Assembly (NCBI GenBank): GCA_017311315.1
Contig: CM029664.1
Span: 46,406,510 to 46,470,509, forward strand
From: Dendrocalamus latiflorus
Taxonomy: Eukaryota > Streptophyta > Magnoliopsida > Poales > Poaceae
DNA: 64,000 nt
Direction: 5' to 3'
Shown: one piece after another, positions 48,101 to 58,778 of the stretch
Layout of the letters: every line of letters starts with the position of its first letter
Numbering within the stretch: the stretch's first letter is position 1
The notes under the pieces: generated by a model
What the model was told of the DNA's origin: nothing
The model's database searches: none
The model's input: the letters and a program-made list of their open reading frames with translations, nothing else
Position numbers and translations under genes: made by a program

Positions 48101-49922
48101 TGCAGGTGCTTGTACTGTCATTTGTTGTTATGTTTGCCTTTGCCATCCTCATCTGGGTTGGTAGAGGAGAAAATCCTATTGATTCATCAATACTAAAAAG
48201 GGTATGAAGGTGTTATAGCAGTGGGCCCAAGGCCTAGTCGGTCTATTATTAGGAATTAGAGATTGGTTTCTATTTGAGTTAGAGATTAGTTTCCTTATGT
48301 TAGAGATATATTTAGAGATATGATATTGTTAGAGATATGATTGAGATTAGATTCGATCTGTTAGGGGGAGCCCGTCTATATAAAGAGGGCTACCGCATGC
48401 TATTGGAATTAAGCAGAGCAACGTTTAGTTGCCGGCTTCCCTACGGAGTCCCCTGTTCTACTCCGCCGTGTTCCCTAGCCACCGCGTACGGAGTCCCCTG
48501 TTCTACTCCGCCGTGTTCCCTAGCCACCGCGTCCATAACAATTTGGTATCAGAGCCATCGATCCCTTCCCACGACTTCTGCTACCATGGGTTCTGCGATT
48601 CCTCCTATTGCCGAGTCATTGGCCTTAATGAAAGCTAGCGCTGAGAAGATGGCCAGCGGCAACCTCGGAAAAGGGTTGGGGGAAGCCTTCCTCAACCTGC
48701 ATGCCGTCTTAGAGAAGATCTTGAAGGAGCGGGAGGAGGAGAAACAAGAGGTCGCTCGCAGAGCAGAGGAGGACGAGGCTGACATTGAAACGGTCGACAT
48801 CATCGTGCTGGCTGCGAAAGATGAGGAGGATAAACAACCGTGCCATCTCGCCGGTGTGCCCGCCTCCTTTTCCACCCGTGCGCCGGCCGGTCAATCGGCC
48901 CTCCCGCAGCAGCCATCCAGCACCGATCTGCTGCCGACTGCTGCTCCGCCGGCCGCCGCTGTTCACCGTTACGGTCCTCGGTCGCGATTCGCCGTCCGTC
49001 GCCCGGGCCTTCTTCGCCTGCACCGCCGCCATCCGCCCGGGCCGTCTCCGCATGCGTCGGCTCCATCTCTGCGCCGTCGTCGTCGAGCCATCCCCACCTT
49101 CATCCGCCGTCGGACGCAGCCCCGAATCCGAGCCGCCGCCAGACTCGGACGCTGCGGGATCCGCCGCGACTCGGGCCGTCTCCGACCAAGCCGTCGGCTG
49201 ATCTGGCCGTGCCGCCGCCGTCGCTCGCCAAATCCCCCTGTCCGGAACCGCCGCCGCCACCGGTTCGCTCCGGCCGCCGCTCAGCCGCCGGCCGCCAACG
49301 CCGCTGAGGCACCTCTGCCAGCGCGCCGCCACCGCTCGGGCCACCTCTGGCCGCGCGCTGCTGCCGATCCGCAGCCCTGCGGGTCGCCGCCGCCAGCATC
49401 GGCAGCTCCGCCCGAGCGCTCGCCCCCAAGGCGCCGCCGCCGCCCGAAGTGGCTTCTCCCGCATGGCGCCGCAGCTTGCCGCCGCCGCCGCCCGAAGCCG
49501 CTCCTCCGGCCGCTGCAGCCGCTCCGCCCAGGCCATCTCCATCCGAGCCGCCGCTGTCGCCTGGGCCGTCTCCGCGGGGCCACCGCCAGACTCGGCCGTG
49601 GACAGATCCATCGTCACCCGGGCCACCGCCGCCCGAGCCACCGCCCAATCCGGCCGGTCCGCCTCCGCCGAGCCGCTCGGTTTCCCCGTCGCCGCCGTCG
49701 GCTCGACGCCGCCAGCGTCCGCGCCCCCCGACGGCCACCGCTCTGCCCGGGCCACCTCTGCCGCGCCACCGCCGCTCCGCCGGCCACCGCTTTTCGCCGT
49801 CGCCGGCCGCCGTGGGTCGCCCAAGGAACCGCCGCCGCCGCCGCTCTGTGTTGCGCGTCGGTGTGTGTGTGTCTCTCGGTCGGTTGAAACCGACCGAGTG
49901 ATTATTTAAGGCAAAAAAAAAC

Positions 49923-49977
<55 letters not shown>

Positions 49978-52900
49978 CAAAAAAAAGTTTATTTTGCAGG
50001 CAGTATATTCCCGAAGGCGTTACACTTCGTCTAGCCTTGTTCCGCTTGGATCTAGCCGGTCATTTTCATCCGCTACGGGACCCCGCTATCGTCGTCTTCT
50101 ACAAAGGCATCGGAGGTCTTCCAATGGCCGTCTAGCAGCTCGAGGACGAGCTGCATGTCCAGGAGGGGTGTAATGTTATAGCAGTGGGCCCAAGGCCTAG
50201 TCGGTCTATTATTAGGAATTAGAGATTGGTTTCTATTTGAGTTAGAGATTAGTTTCCTTATGTTAGAGATATATTTAGAGATATGATATTGTTAGAGATA
50301 TGATTGAGATTAGATTCGATCTGTTAGGGGGAGCCCGTCTATATAAAGAGGGCTACCGCATGCTATTGGAATTAAGCAGAGCAACGTTTAGTTGCCGGCT
50401 TCCCTACGGAGTCCCCTGTTCTACTCCGCCGTGTTCCCTAGCCACCGCGTACGGAGTCCCCTGTTCTACTCCGCCGTGTTCCCTAGCCACCGCGTCCATA
50501 ACAGAAGGATTAGCAAATTATTGTGTCTTGCTTGGTTATTCTTCTATGCTTCATTTTGCTCTAATATATCATATATTTTTAATCAAGATTTATAGCCTCA
50601 ATGTGTCTCAATTACTGCACAAAAAAAGAGAAATCTTGCATAGCCTGGTAAATGTAGTATTCTTATAAACCCATATCCAACAGCCTATGGTGAAGGAATA
50701 AAATGATAAGCTTGTCAATAATACCCAGAAAGTCCCTGGTAAAAAAAAAAAGAAAACAGAAAGTTCATATATAAAAATCTTAAGCAATCCTGCTTCTCAT
50801 CCATTCAAGGCCTATCTTCTTTTCTCTGCATACATTTTTTTGGTTTTGTATCCTGTTGCCTATGTGCCCATGCATTTGTGCACCTATTTTGTTCATTATG
50901 TTTCTGCTTTTCAGTCAAATGAAGAAAAACTGGCATGTTTATCTCAAATGAGTTCTGAAACTTTTCTGTGTCAACACTGCAAAGTCAAGTGTCTGTTGTG
51001 CAACCCAAACTGCATCTACTGTTTGCTGTGGTCTGCACAAGTCGTATTGTGGTATTTTGGACCAAATTTCTTTGGACATTAGGATGGTGTTTTATTAAAT
51101 TACAAATTGTTAGAGATGGTCCAATGGTTCTGCTGCGGAGTGACAAATCCTAAATGTTCTGTTTATATTCTGTCTCATGCTATAACTACAGGAGTCTCTA
51201 TTACAAATCAGTCTTCTGTACCAGTTTAGGAAAAATATCGACATGTCTTCTTATGTTTATCACCAGCTTTATGTTCATATCTTTTCACTAGTTTGATGAA
51301 TTCACAATTTTCACCAATTCCAACAATAGTTATATAATCACTTATTTAGTTGTAACTTGATTGCTTTATAGACATTAGCCAAATATTTTCTTTTGCAGGT
51401 TTATTTGGATGTATTTTCAGTAGTTGTTCTTATACTTGGCGGTGCTCTGGCATGTTATGGTAAGCATATAGTATTGTCTAGATGTACAACATGTCACAAT
51501 TTTTTCCTAGATGTTAATTCAAAAAGTTTATGTTGTCTAAACATGCCATTTGTTTCTAGTCCACTTTTTCAACCTAAGATTATCTTCCTTGTATTTTCTT
51601 GTATTTATCCCAGTAGCTTATATCTATAGTTACAATTCAGTTTCTATATAGTTCCTTGTTCATCTTGCTAAATTTTCTGTTATTTGTCTGCTACTAGTAG
51701 TAGATGCTCTCATGTACATCATGAATTAAGGAGTGTTAGGCTTCAGGGTTTTAACATGTTCTTGGCTTGGCTTTGTCTTTTTGGTTCTATGATCATGTTA
51801 AGGTGCATTGTTATTCTCGAAGATGAGCAAAGTGCGTTCTGAAACTGTATCAACTGAGAAGAGGAAGGTATATTTCTCCAGGGGCCATTCTGCCTGTGGC
51901 TTGCATTTCTCTTTCTCTACTTTATCATTTTCTGGATTTAATGTTATATGTAATCATGAGAAAGCAAGCTAATCACAATCCTATATATCATTGAGTTCAG
52001 CATATGGGCGACAGTCATTCAACAGTAACAATTGTTTTCCTATACAAAAATAACAGTTGTTTTAGAGCTTTGAGTTCTGATATAGATACAACATTTTGTA
52101 TTTTCAGATCTCATTTTTAACATATGCATATTGTTTAAACCCAGATTTCAAACAGTCTTATATGTGAATGTAGTGTAACTTACCTAAAAAGTATACATTT
52201 TTTGCCCGGATTGTTCAGTTTATCTGAATTTTTTAGAGGATTCTACTCTTTCAGATATCTAATTCTCTATAACAGTGAAAAACATTGCACTGATTAACTT
52301 CTTCTGTTCTTCCTTATAAAACACGCACACGCACACGCATTGATATGTGCGCGCGTGCGTGACTTCACTGATCTAAGACAATTTGGGAAAATTTTAAACA
52401 AACTATCATCTTTGAGCAACGTGCTCCTCCATATAAATTGTCAATGCTTGCTTCTCTGCAGGTTGCTAGTTTAGCTGCTGTCTCACTGATTTGTTTCTCA
52501 TCTTCTGCTGCACTAGCACTTGTTACTAATGTTCCAGTAAGTTCAATTATACAATAAAAGTTCACATGTACATAAACTCGCAGTTAAATTGTTAAGTGAC
52601 TTTCAATTTGCTATACTTCTTGTCGCAGATGCTTTTGCCTTGGTACTCGACAGATGCGGACATCATCAACAATGCTGTTATATTGTTTTTATATTATTTA
52701 ATAGGTATCTTTATGTTGCATTATGCCTAGACATAACACTAAATTGAGCTATGGCATTTTATTAAATGTAGTTCATGTAATCAGCCAGGAGAGCCGTAGG
52801 AACATCACAATTAACACCAAGATCAGCCAGTAATCAACAAAGCTAGATAATCTCTGCAGTGGTTGTTACAACTTACAAGATCACTAAGCTCAGCCTCAGC

Positions 52901-55900
52901 ACTAGAACGAGAGACTGCAGTTTGTTTTTTTGGATTTTCATGCAACGAGGACCCAAGAGAGATGCAATAGCCAGTGACAGACCGCCAATTAACAGGATTA
53001 CTCGCCCAAGTGGAATCAGCGTAAGCATGAAGCTGAAGCTCCCTCGAAGGTGAGTAGAACAAATGGCGAGTTATAGTTCCCCTTAGATAGTGAAACACAC
53101 GAAGCAGATGACTATAGTGAACTGATGTAGGAGAGCTGACAAACTGGCTAAGATAGCATGAGTAATATTTGTCCTAGTGACAGTGAGATAGATGAGACTA
53201 CAAATAATGTGACGATACCTGAAGGGATTATCAAGAGGAGTGCCATATGTGGAATGAAGCTGAACATGTAGCTCCATGGGAGTAGTGGCTGCCCTGGTAT
53301 CAGTGAGACCTGACCGAGCAATGAGATCCTCAATATAGCGATGCTAAGAAAGATAATAACCAATAGCTTTGGAGGTGACCTCAATCCCTAGGAAATAGCT
53401 AAGTGGCCCCAAATCAGACATCGTAAACTGCTCACTGAGTTTCTCTTTCACAAAAGCAATATACTCCCATGTCATCCCCTGCAATCAGCATGTCATCCAC
53501 ATATAGCAAGAGAAGAGTGCGTCCACGCTTAGACGTGTGAATGAACAAAGCAGGATCATTGTCACTAGGACTGAAGCCTGCAGCACAAATCACATATTTG
53601 AACTGCACAAACCAAGCACGAGAGGCTTGCTTGAGACCATAAAGTGCACGATGAAATCGATACCCTGGTGGAGCCTCCACACCAGGAGATGGCTGCATAT
53701 ACACCTCCTCATGAAGTTCCATGAAGGAAAACATTCTTAACGTCTATATGTGAGATAGTCTAGAAATGAATTGCAGCAACTGCAACAAAGGTCCGAACAG
53801 TAGTCATATGAACCACAGGAGCAAATGTCTCGTCATAATCACAACCCTGAGTCTGCTGAAAGCCACGAGCAACAAGATGTGCCTTATAGCACTCTACATC
53901 AGAGTTGTTCTTGACCTTATAAACCCACTTGCAAGTGATAGGTATAGCCCGAAAAGGTAGGGGAACAACCTTCCAGGCCCCAGTGTGCTCTAACGCTGCA
54001 AGTTCCTGAGACATAGCGGATTGCCACTCAGGAACAATTGTTGCCTCTTGATAAGTACAAAGCTCCTGAACAACTACAACAATAGGAAAACCATATCGGT
54101 CAGGGGTAGGAATGATAGTACAATCACAAAGCATACCTTGGTGCAACTAGCTGTGGATCATCAACAGGTACCTCGGTGATACTGGCCGAAGTGTCAAAAG
54201 GGACATGAATAATAGTAACAGTCGGTGGCTGGGAGCGACGACTATAGTGGAGAGGATGTGGAAGAACAGTGGACATTGGTGGCAAGGTGGAAGGTGCAGA
54301 AAGTGGAGAAGGCGATTGGAGAAGGAATATGAGGAAGATAGAAAAAAGAGAGCCTATGAGAGAGGAGGATGAAGTGGTGCTAGATAGCTTGAGTGAAAAA
54401 AACGTCGATCCTCAACAAATGTGACATTACGAGAAATGCGAATATGACGAGCAGAGAGATCATAGTACCGATATCCCTTATGCTCAAGACTATATCCAAG
54501 GAAGGCACAAATATCCCTTATGCTCAAGACTATATCCAAGGAAGGCACACTCAACAGATTGAGGAGTCAGCTTAGTGCACTCATGTGGTGGAAGGACATA
54601 GCAAGTGCAACAAAAAACACGGAGATGATCATAACCAGGGGAAAAACCAAACAAGACCTCTCTAGGACACTTCCCCTCAAGATGAGAGGAAGGCTGAAGG
54701 TTGATTTCATATACAACAGTGGACATGGCCTCAACCCAGAAATGGGAAGGAACAAAGGAAGCAACAAAGAGAGTACGAGTAGTCTCGATGATGTGACTGG
54801 GCTTGCGCCTAGCTGCACCGTTCTAAGCATGAACATCAAGGCAAGAGAGCTGGGGAAGGGTACCCTCAAAATCAAGAAACCAACAAAAAGCAGTGGAGAT
54901 GTACTCCCCGTGAATTAGAATGGAAAACACGAATAGCAGTGGAGAACTGAGTATGGACCATGCAAGCAATGGACTGGTAAATAGACAATAGCTAAGAGCA
55001 ATGCCTCATAAAATAGATCCATGTATAACGAGAATGATCGTCAATGAAAATGGCATAGTAATGATGATCACCCTTAAGCAAAAGGAGCTAGTCCCCAGAC
55101 ATCAGAATGAATAAGGTCAAAAGGACGATTCAACCTAGACATATTGGAATCATAGGGGAGTTGTAGCTGTTTGCCAAGCCCGTACAATGCATATCAGTGT
55201 CTACAAAGACCCTATCAAGGGCACCCTGACCTACTAAATTAGATAAATGCGAGCCACAAAGATGACCCAAATGATGGTGCCGCTGACAAAAGGTAGTGGA
55301 GAAGATAGTAGACGCAGATTCAACTGGAATGGAAGAGGATGGTGAAGGAAGACTCAGGTGATCCAACACATGGAGGTCCCGAGCTCTTGGCAACAACCAG
55401 TGCCAATGAGAGCCATGGTCTGACGATCCTGCACAAAACGTGAAGAATCATCAAAACCAACAAAGTAGTTCATTGGTAAGTTGACCAATAGACATGAGAT
55501 TCATAGATAACTGAGGAACAAGGGAGACATTAGGAACAGTAAACTGCGGAATAGAGAGAGTGCCCTGATGAGTAACCAGGTAGGAGGTGCCATAAGTTGT
55601 TTGAGCACAAACACCCTCTATGACAGGCTTACACGCCACTAGCTATGTACCGAGGTGCCATTAGTTGTTTGAACACAAACACCCTCTATGACAGGCTTAC
55701 ATGCCACTAGCTATGTACCATCAGATGTTATATGGAAAGAGGCACCTGAATCTAAAACTCAAGTACCTGAGTGGTGCGGCACACTAGGAACTCTCAACAA
55801 GGGATGAACTGAAACTGATCTTGAAGTACTGGTAGTAGAGATAACCGCAGCAGCAGTCGTGTGAGCACCAATAGAAGGACTAGAGATACAACGAGCTCTC

Positions 55901-58778
55901 CCAGCAGCACACTTGGCTCGATAGGCGGCCAATAACTCAAGACGGAGTCTTAAATAACGATCAATACTTTGTCCAAGTCCTCAAGCAATGGGGGGCAAAC
56001 GATCTCACCAGATGAAGCTGTAGCTGTGGGAGGTGGAGCAACCACTGGACCATGTTGATGAGGAGCTGCCAAGACAGTGTGGGTGAGACTCGCAGAAGTA
56101 GATAGTGAGCGAAGTTGAGTCTCCTCAACAAGCAGTGCAGCAAATGCCTTTGTCATGGTAGGAAGAGGTCCGTCCAAGTAGCAAAGAGCGAGCAGATGCA
56201 GACATGAGACGTTGCTGCTCATAACCCTCCCTAGCAGAACACACTCCATACCAAGGTTCCAAAAACCGGAACCGGAAGAAATCCCGGTCGACGGCCGGTA
56301 ACGGTAACCGGGCGGTTACCGGAAAAACCGGTAAAAAACCGGTCATAATTTGAAAATCAAAATTTGAATTTTGAGATGTTTTGAAACCGGTAACCGGAAA
56401 AATCGGAAAAAAACCGGCCAAACTTCGAAAATCAAAAATTCATACCGGCCGGTTTTTCGGTTACCGGTCTCCACCGGTAAAAATGGTAACCGGCGGTTAC
56501 GGGCCGGTAACCGCCGGGATTTTGATCCCTGCTCCATACCCAACACAAGGCCTGGGAGTCAGATGTCAACCGACTAGATATGATGGTGAATGCATTATAG
56601 TACTCCTCGATGGGCATGTCTTACAGCAAGACACTGTTCAAACAAGAAACGAAGTGCCTCATTGGTCTGATGATATCGTGGCTGCAAGTATTCCCACATC
56701 TCTTTGGCAGAGGGCATATCGATGAATGATGCTTGAATTGGGACCTTTGCACTCATGCATAGTACATCCATCACATGATCATCTGCAACTTGCTAAGCAC
56801 GAGCTCCTATAGGATCAACCTCATGAAGTGGGAGCGATCCTCGGTGAGATGTGAAGCAAGTCCAATCAATCAGAGTAGCATGCGAACTGAGGCCCAATCT
56901 CGATAGTTTTTGCCATTAAGCTTGATATCGGGGGCCAATAGTGCACCACCACCAAGGAATGGGTCAAAAGTCTCCATGAGTGAAGCAGAGCAACAACAGA
57001 CCCGGCCAGGAGCAGATGCAGTGATCTCTGTTTAAAAGGCCCAAAGTAGAGCAATTGGCAAAGCAGAGCGAGCCGAAGCAAAGCAACCAAGCAGCTAGGC
57101 GACGAAGCAAAGCAGGGCCAGTTGGAGCTGAGTAGCTGAGTAGCTGGGCGATACGAGCAGAGTTGGGCAAGCCGAAGTAGAGTAGCCGAGCAGTTGGTTG
57201 GCGAGCTAGCGAGCTCAAAGCCAGCTCGGCGACGACGACGACAACGGATCCCGGGCGGATCCGTGGTCGGCAAGGAAGCAGAGCTGGAGGCACCAGATCC
57301 AGAACCAGAGGTGGTGATGGCGTCGATGGGAGAATGGATCCGAGCGTTGGGCGACGAAGTAGAGCCGAATCCGGGCGCTCGATGACGAAGCAGAGCCAGA
57401 TCTGGGCGACAACCTGGCGACAACAACGACAAAGCAAAGGAAGGGAAAGTGATCCACGGGAGAGGGAGAGGAAGGGAGGTAGCACGTTGGTGACAGCTCG
57501 CCGAAGACGGCGAGAATGGTGGTGGCCGGACTAGGTCAGTTCCTAACCCTAGCTCTAGGCTCTGATACCATGTTATGAAATAGAATCCTAAACCTTCTCT
57601 ATTGATCATGAGGAGTTATATACACACCCATACATGGGCTACATAGGCCATATGGGCCTATCTACCATACAAAATGGACCACTCTATATTACAAATATAT
57701 ACTTCAATAGAAGCATACATGTGATTTAGGGAGTTAACACTGGAAGTCAGTGAAAGGAGGAAATGGTACTATGGTGATAGATGTAGGTTAATTATGTACA
57801 CAACATTTCATCACTCACCCCCCCCCCCCCCCCAGGTTGAAGCTGGTCTTGACCTAATGATTCCAGCCATAATACCTGATTGAAGTACTCTTAACTTGTG
57901 TCAGTAATCCTTGTTAGAACTATGTTGCTTATTGGATTATATGACTACTGGTGCACCCAATTTTGGGGGTCAAAGAGCATACATTTATTTCTGTCCTGGG
58001 GGTCTGCCGAAGAATTTCTTGGTGTTCAGTATAGATTAATTATTTTTAGGAGTATTTGTCTTCTTTTTCACTTTTGTATGTTTATGTGAATTTCTTTTGC
58101 TCGTCTTTATGATATCCGCTTATTGCTAGTTCTGTTACTTCTGTAGTTCAGTTCCCCTTACTTAGTGGGTGCTGTGCTACTCAACTATAAAGTTATCAAA
58201 CTTGTGCACATAAAATAATTAGTCATCTGGTGTGTTTAAACTGCAACAATGGAAATTGCTAGGCACAGTAAATGAAATCTGCCTAGGCATCCGAGCAATC
58301 AAATTATTGTTAGGAAAGTACAAGACATGGTGTGTGGCAGTATTATTGTTGATATGTTATTCTTGTTCTGTTTTCTGTTGATCTGTTTATTGCCCACCGA
58401 TTATTCCATTCACAGGAAAGCACTAGACACGGCCACTTAATTTTATTGCGTTCGAATGAAACTTCTCTGCTGATGTAAATTTTTCGTAGGCTCGTCAGTG
58501 CCTTCAGGATTTGTTTTATGGGTCATGAGAGATATGCCTCATCGGCAGACAGTAGAAAGGCCCACACAATCAAGAGTGGTTACTTTGTTCAGGGACAGAC
58601 CATCTACTACATAGGACCCGCAGTGGAGGACTGCTGTTACATCCTCTAACAAGGTATTCCAAATAATTATATTCAGAGGGTTAAACATGCTCGTCAAACA
58701 TTGATGATACTATAGCTGCTAGATTTATATATAAAAAAAATTTTCAATGTGTAGGTCCTGAAGTCAAGTCCAATTTAA
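39156..58778 (+). CDS. TOM1/THH1-superfamily multi-pass membrane protein, 340 aa, early stop
   Basis: Exons: 39156-39287, 39738-39788, 40645-40678, 41536-41622, 41775-41826, 47715-47883, 48106-48201, 51399-51459, 51803-51867, 52462-52536, 52629-52704 and 58490-58653, then 58755-58778; all phases agree. Hydrophobic segments lie in exons 4, 5, 7, 8, 10 and 11. Shared superfamily motifs are GWTRQKIFHFM, LLLLSFWVDLCHQT, IGSSVPSGFVLWVMRDMP and a CYGALLF segment. TOM1-like proteins are tonoplast/endomembrane proteins, first found as host factors for tobamovirus replication; the native role of this branch is unclear. The frame stops at TAG 58612-58614. In the same frame coding continues to a donor at 58653 and joins an exon ending VLKSSPI and TAA (58776-58778). 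So 20 residues are probably lost to a point mutation, or the sequence has an error. Introns 5, 7 and 11 each contain an LTR retrotransposon. Confidence 0.85.
42580..47029 (+). mobile_element. Copia LTR retrotransposon with 128-bp LTRs, 4.45 kb
   Basis: LTRs at 42580-42707 and 46902-47029 are both 128 bp and differ at about two positions. The target duplication cctac is at 42575-42579 and 47030-47034. The primer-binding site tggtatcagagcc (42708), complementary to initiator-Met tRNA, abuts the left LTR, and a polypurine tract (about 46890-46901) abuts the right LTR. Domain order integrase then reverse transcriptase is copia type. The LTRs are unusually short. It lies in intron 5 of the TOM1-like gene, in sense orientation. 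Confidence 0.95.
43369..46889 (+). pseudogene. Copia gag-pol, broken by a stop, a deletion and a frameshift
   Basis: Gag starts MSSSAGTVSVPRCPVIF (43369) and meets a TAG at 43813-43815; the frame continues to about 44207. There the zinc knuckle, protease and the HH half of the integrase zinc finger are missing. The text jumps to an integrase fragment (HCQGCKLGKQ, HSDVWGP, then RADSAGEY and NGVAERKH, so the DDE residues can still be placed), which ends at 44827 in a frameshift. From about 44828 to 46889 reverse transcriptase (QLDVKNAFLNGEL, YVDDMIITG) and RNase H (YSDATWASD, SSAEAELRAM) are open to the natural stop. With no protease it cannot be autonomous. Confidence 0.9.
48586..49887 (+). 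CDS. Unrecognised ORF of the non-autonomous LTR element, 433 aa
   Basis: Starts MGSAIPPIAESLALMKASAE, 30 bp after the primer-binding site, where gag normally begins. Residues about 1-85 are helix-prone and charged (LEKILKEREEEKQEVARRAE), likely a coiled coil. The rest is rich in Arg, Pro and Ala, with no zinc knuckle, protease or polymerase motif. The second part sits in very GC-rich DNA where several frames are open on both strands, so only the N-terminal part is a convincing protein. A GC-rich host segment joined to a short gag start is one possibility (inference). Confidence 0.45.
   Translation: MGSAIPPIAESLALMKASAEKMASGNLGKGLGEAFLNLHAVLEKILKEREEEKQEVARRAEEDEADIETVDIIVLAAKDEEDKQPCHLAGVPASFSTRAPAGQSALPQQPSSTDLLPTAAPPAAAVHRYGPRSRFAVRRPGLLRLHRRHPPGPSPHASAPSLRRRRRAIPTFIRRRTQPRIRAAARLGRCGIRRDSGRLRPSRRLIWPCRRRRSPNPPVRNRRRHRFAPAAAQPPAANAAEAPLPARRHRSGHLWPRAAADPQPCGSPPPASAAPPERSPPRRRRRPKWLLPHGAAACRRRRPKPLLRPLQPLRPGHLHPSRRCRLGRLRGATARLGRGQIHRHPGHRRPSHRPIRPVRLRRAARFPRRRRRLDAASVRAPRRPPLCPGHLCRATAAPPATAFRRRRPPWVAQGTAAAAALCCASVCVCLSVG
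49925..49973. repeat. AT dinucleotide microsatellite
   Basis: About 24 uninterrupted AT units between the ORF and the right LTR of the non-autonomous element. Confidence 0.95.
52823..56251 (-). pseudogene. Copia gag-pol remnant with many frameshifts
   Basis: On the minus strand one reads, 5' to 3': a gag fragment ending near 55950, a protease-like stretch (about 55451-55639), integrase fragments (54567-55396), a reverse transcriptase region (53432-54146, with CKWVYKVKN, LYGLKQASRAWF and LLYVDDMLIAGDD) and RNase H (52823-53098, with YADSTWASN and SSAEAEL). At least five frame breaks separate them. The 5' leader (56532-57555) is GC-rich, with open frames that I cannot assign. Confidence 0.85.
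56252..56531. mobile_element. Non-autonomous hAT element (copy B), 280 bp
   Basis: Perfect 8-bp target duplication ctccatac at 56244-56251 and 56532-56539. Ends caaggttccaaaaaccgg and, on the other strand, cagggatcaaaatcccgg. The interior is dominated by ccggtaaccgg phrases. Same family as copy A at 1082-1462. It is nested in the gag region of the truncated copia element. Confidence 0.88.

Larger units (their letters stand above)
48211..50503 (+). mobile_element. Young non-autonomous LTR retrotransposon, 2.29 kb
   Basis: LTRs 48211-48540 and 50174-50503, each 330 bp; I see no difference between them by eye. Target duplication gaagg at 48206-48210 and 50504-50508. LTR ends TGTTATAGCAG and CCATAACA. 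A primer-binding site (tggtatcagagcc, about 48544) follows the left LTR after 3 bases, and a purine-rich aggaggggtg precedes the right one. No protease, integrase or reverse transcriptase. Each LTR contains a 45-bp tandem duplication (tacggagtc at 48442 and 48487). It is in intron 7 of the TOM1-like gene, sense, starting 9 bp after the splice donor. Confidence 0.93.
52780..57739 (-). mobile_element. Truncated copia retrotransposon, antisense in intron 11
   Basis: The 5' LTR (minus strand) is 57571-57739, 169 bp, with TGTTAACTCC and TTTCATAACA ends. It is followed directly by the primer-binding site tggtatcagagcc (about 57558-57570). The 3' LTR and the end of RNase H are missing: the sequence stops near 52780 after an RNase H fragment. 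Two local tandem duplications (about 54472-54545 and 55590-55720) and the nested hAT element at 56252-56531 add to the decay. Unlike the 42.6-kb element it has 169-bp LTRs and belongs to another family. Confidence 0.88.

Noticed and set aside
48709..49824. 371-codon antisense frame in the non-autonomous LTR element
   Set aside because: It is the shadow of GC-rich DNA. The plus-strand frame starts right after the primer-binding site and is the better candidate.
56866..57609. 247-codon minus-strand frame in the leader of the truncated copia element
   Set aside because: It spans the primer-binding site and LTR border, so it cannot be a natural coding sequence. It is Ser/Pro/Leu-rich without domains.
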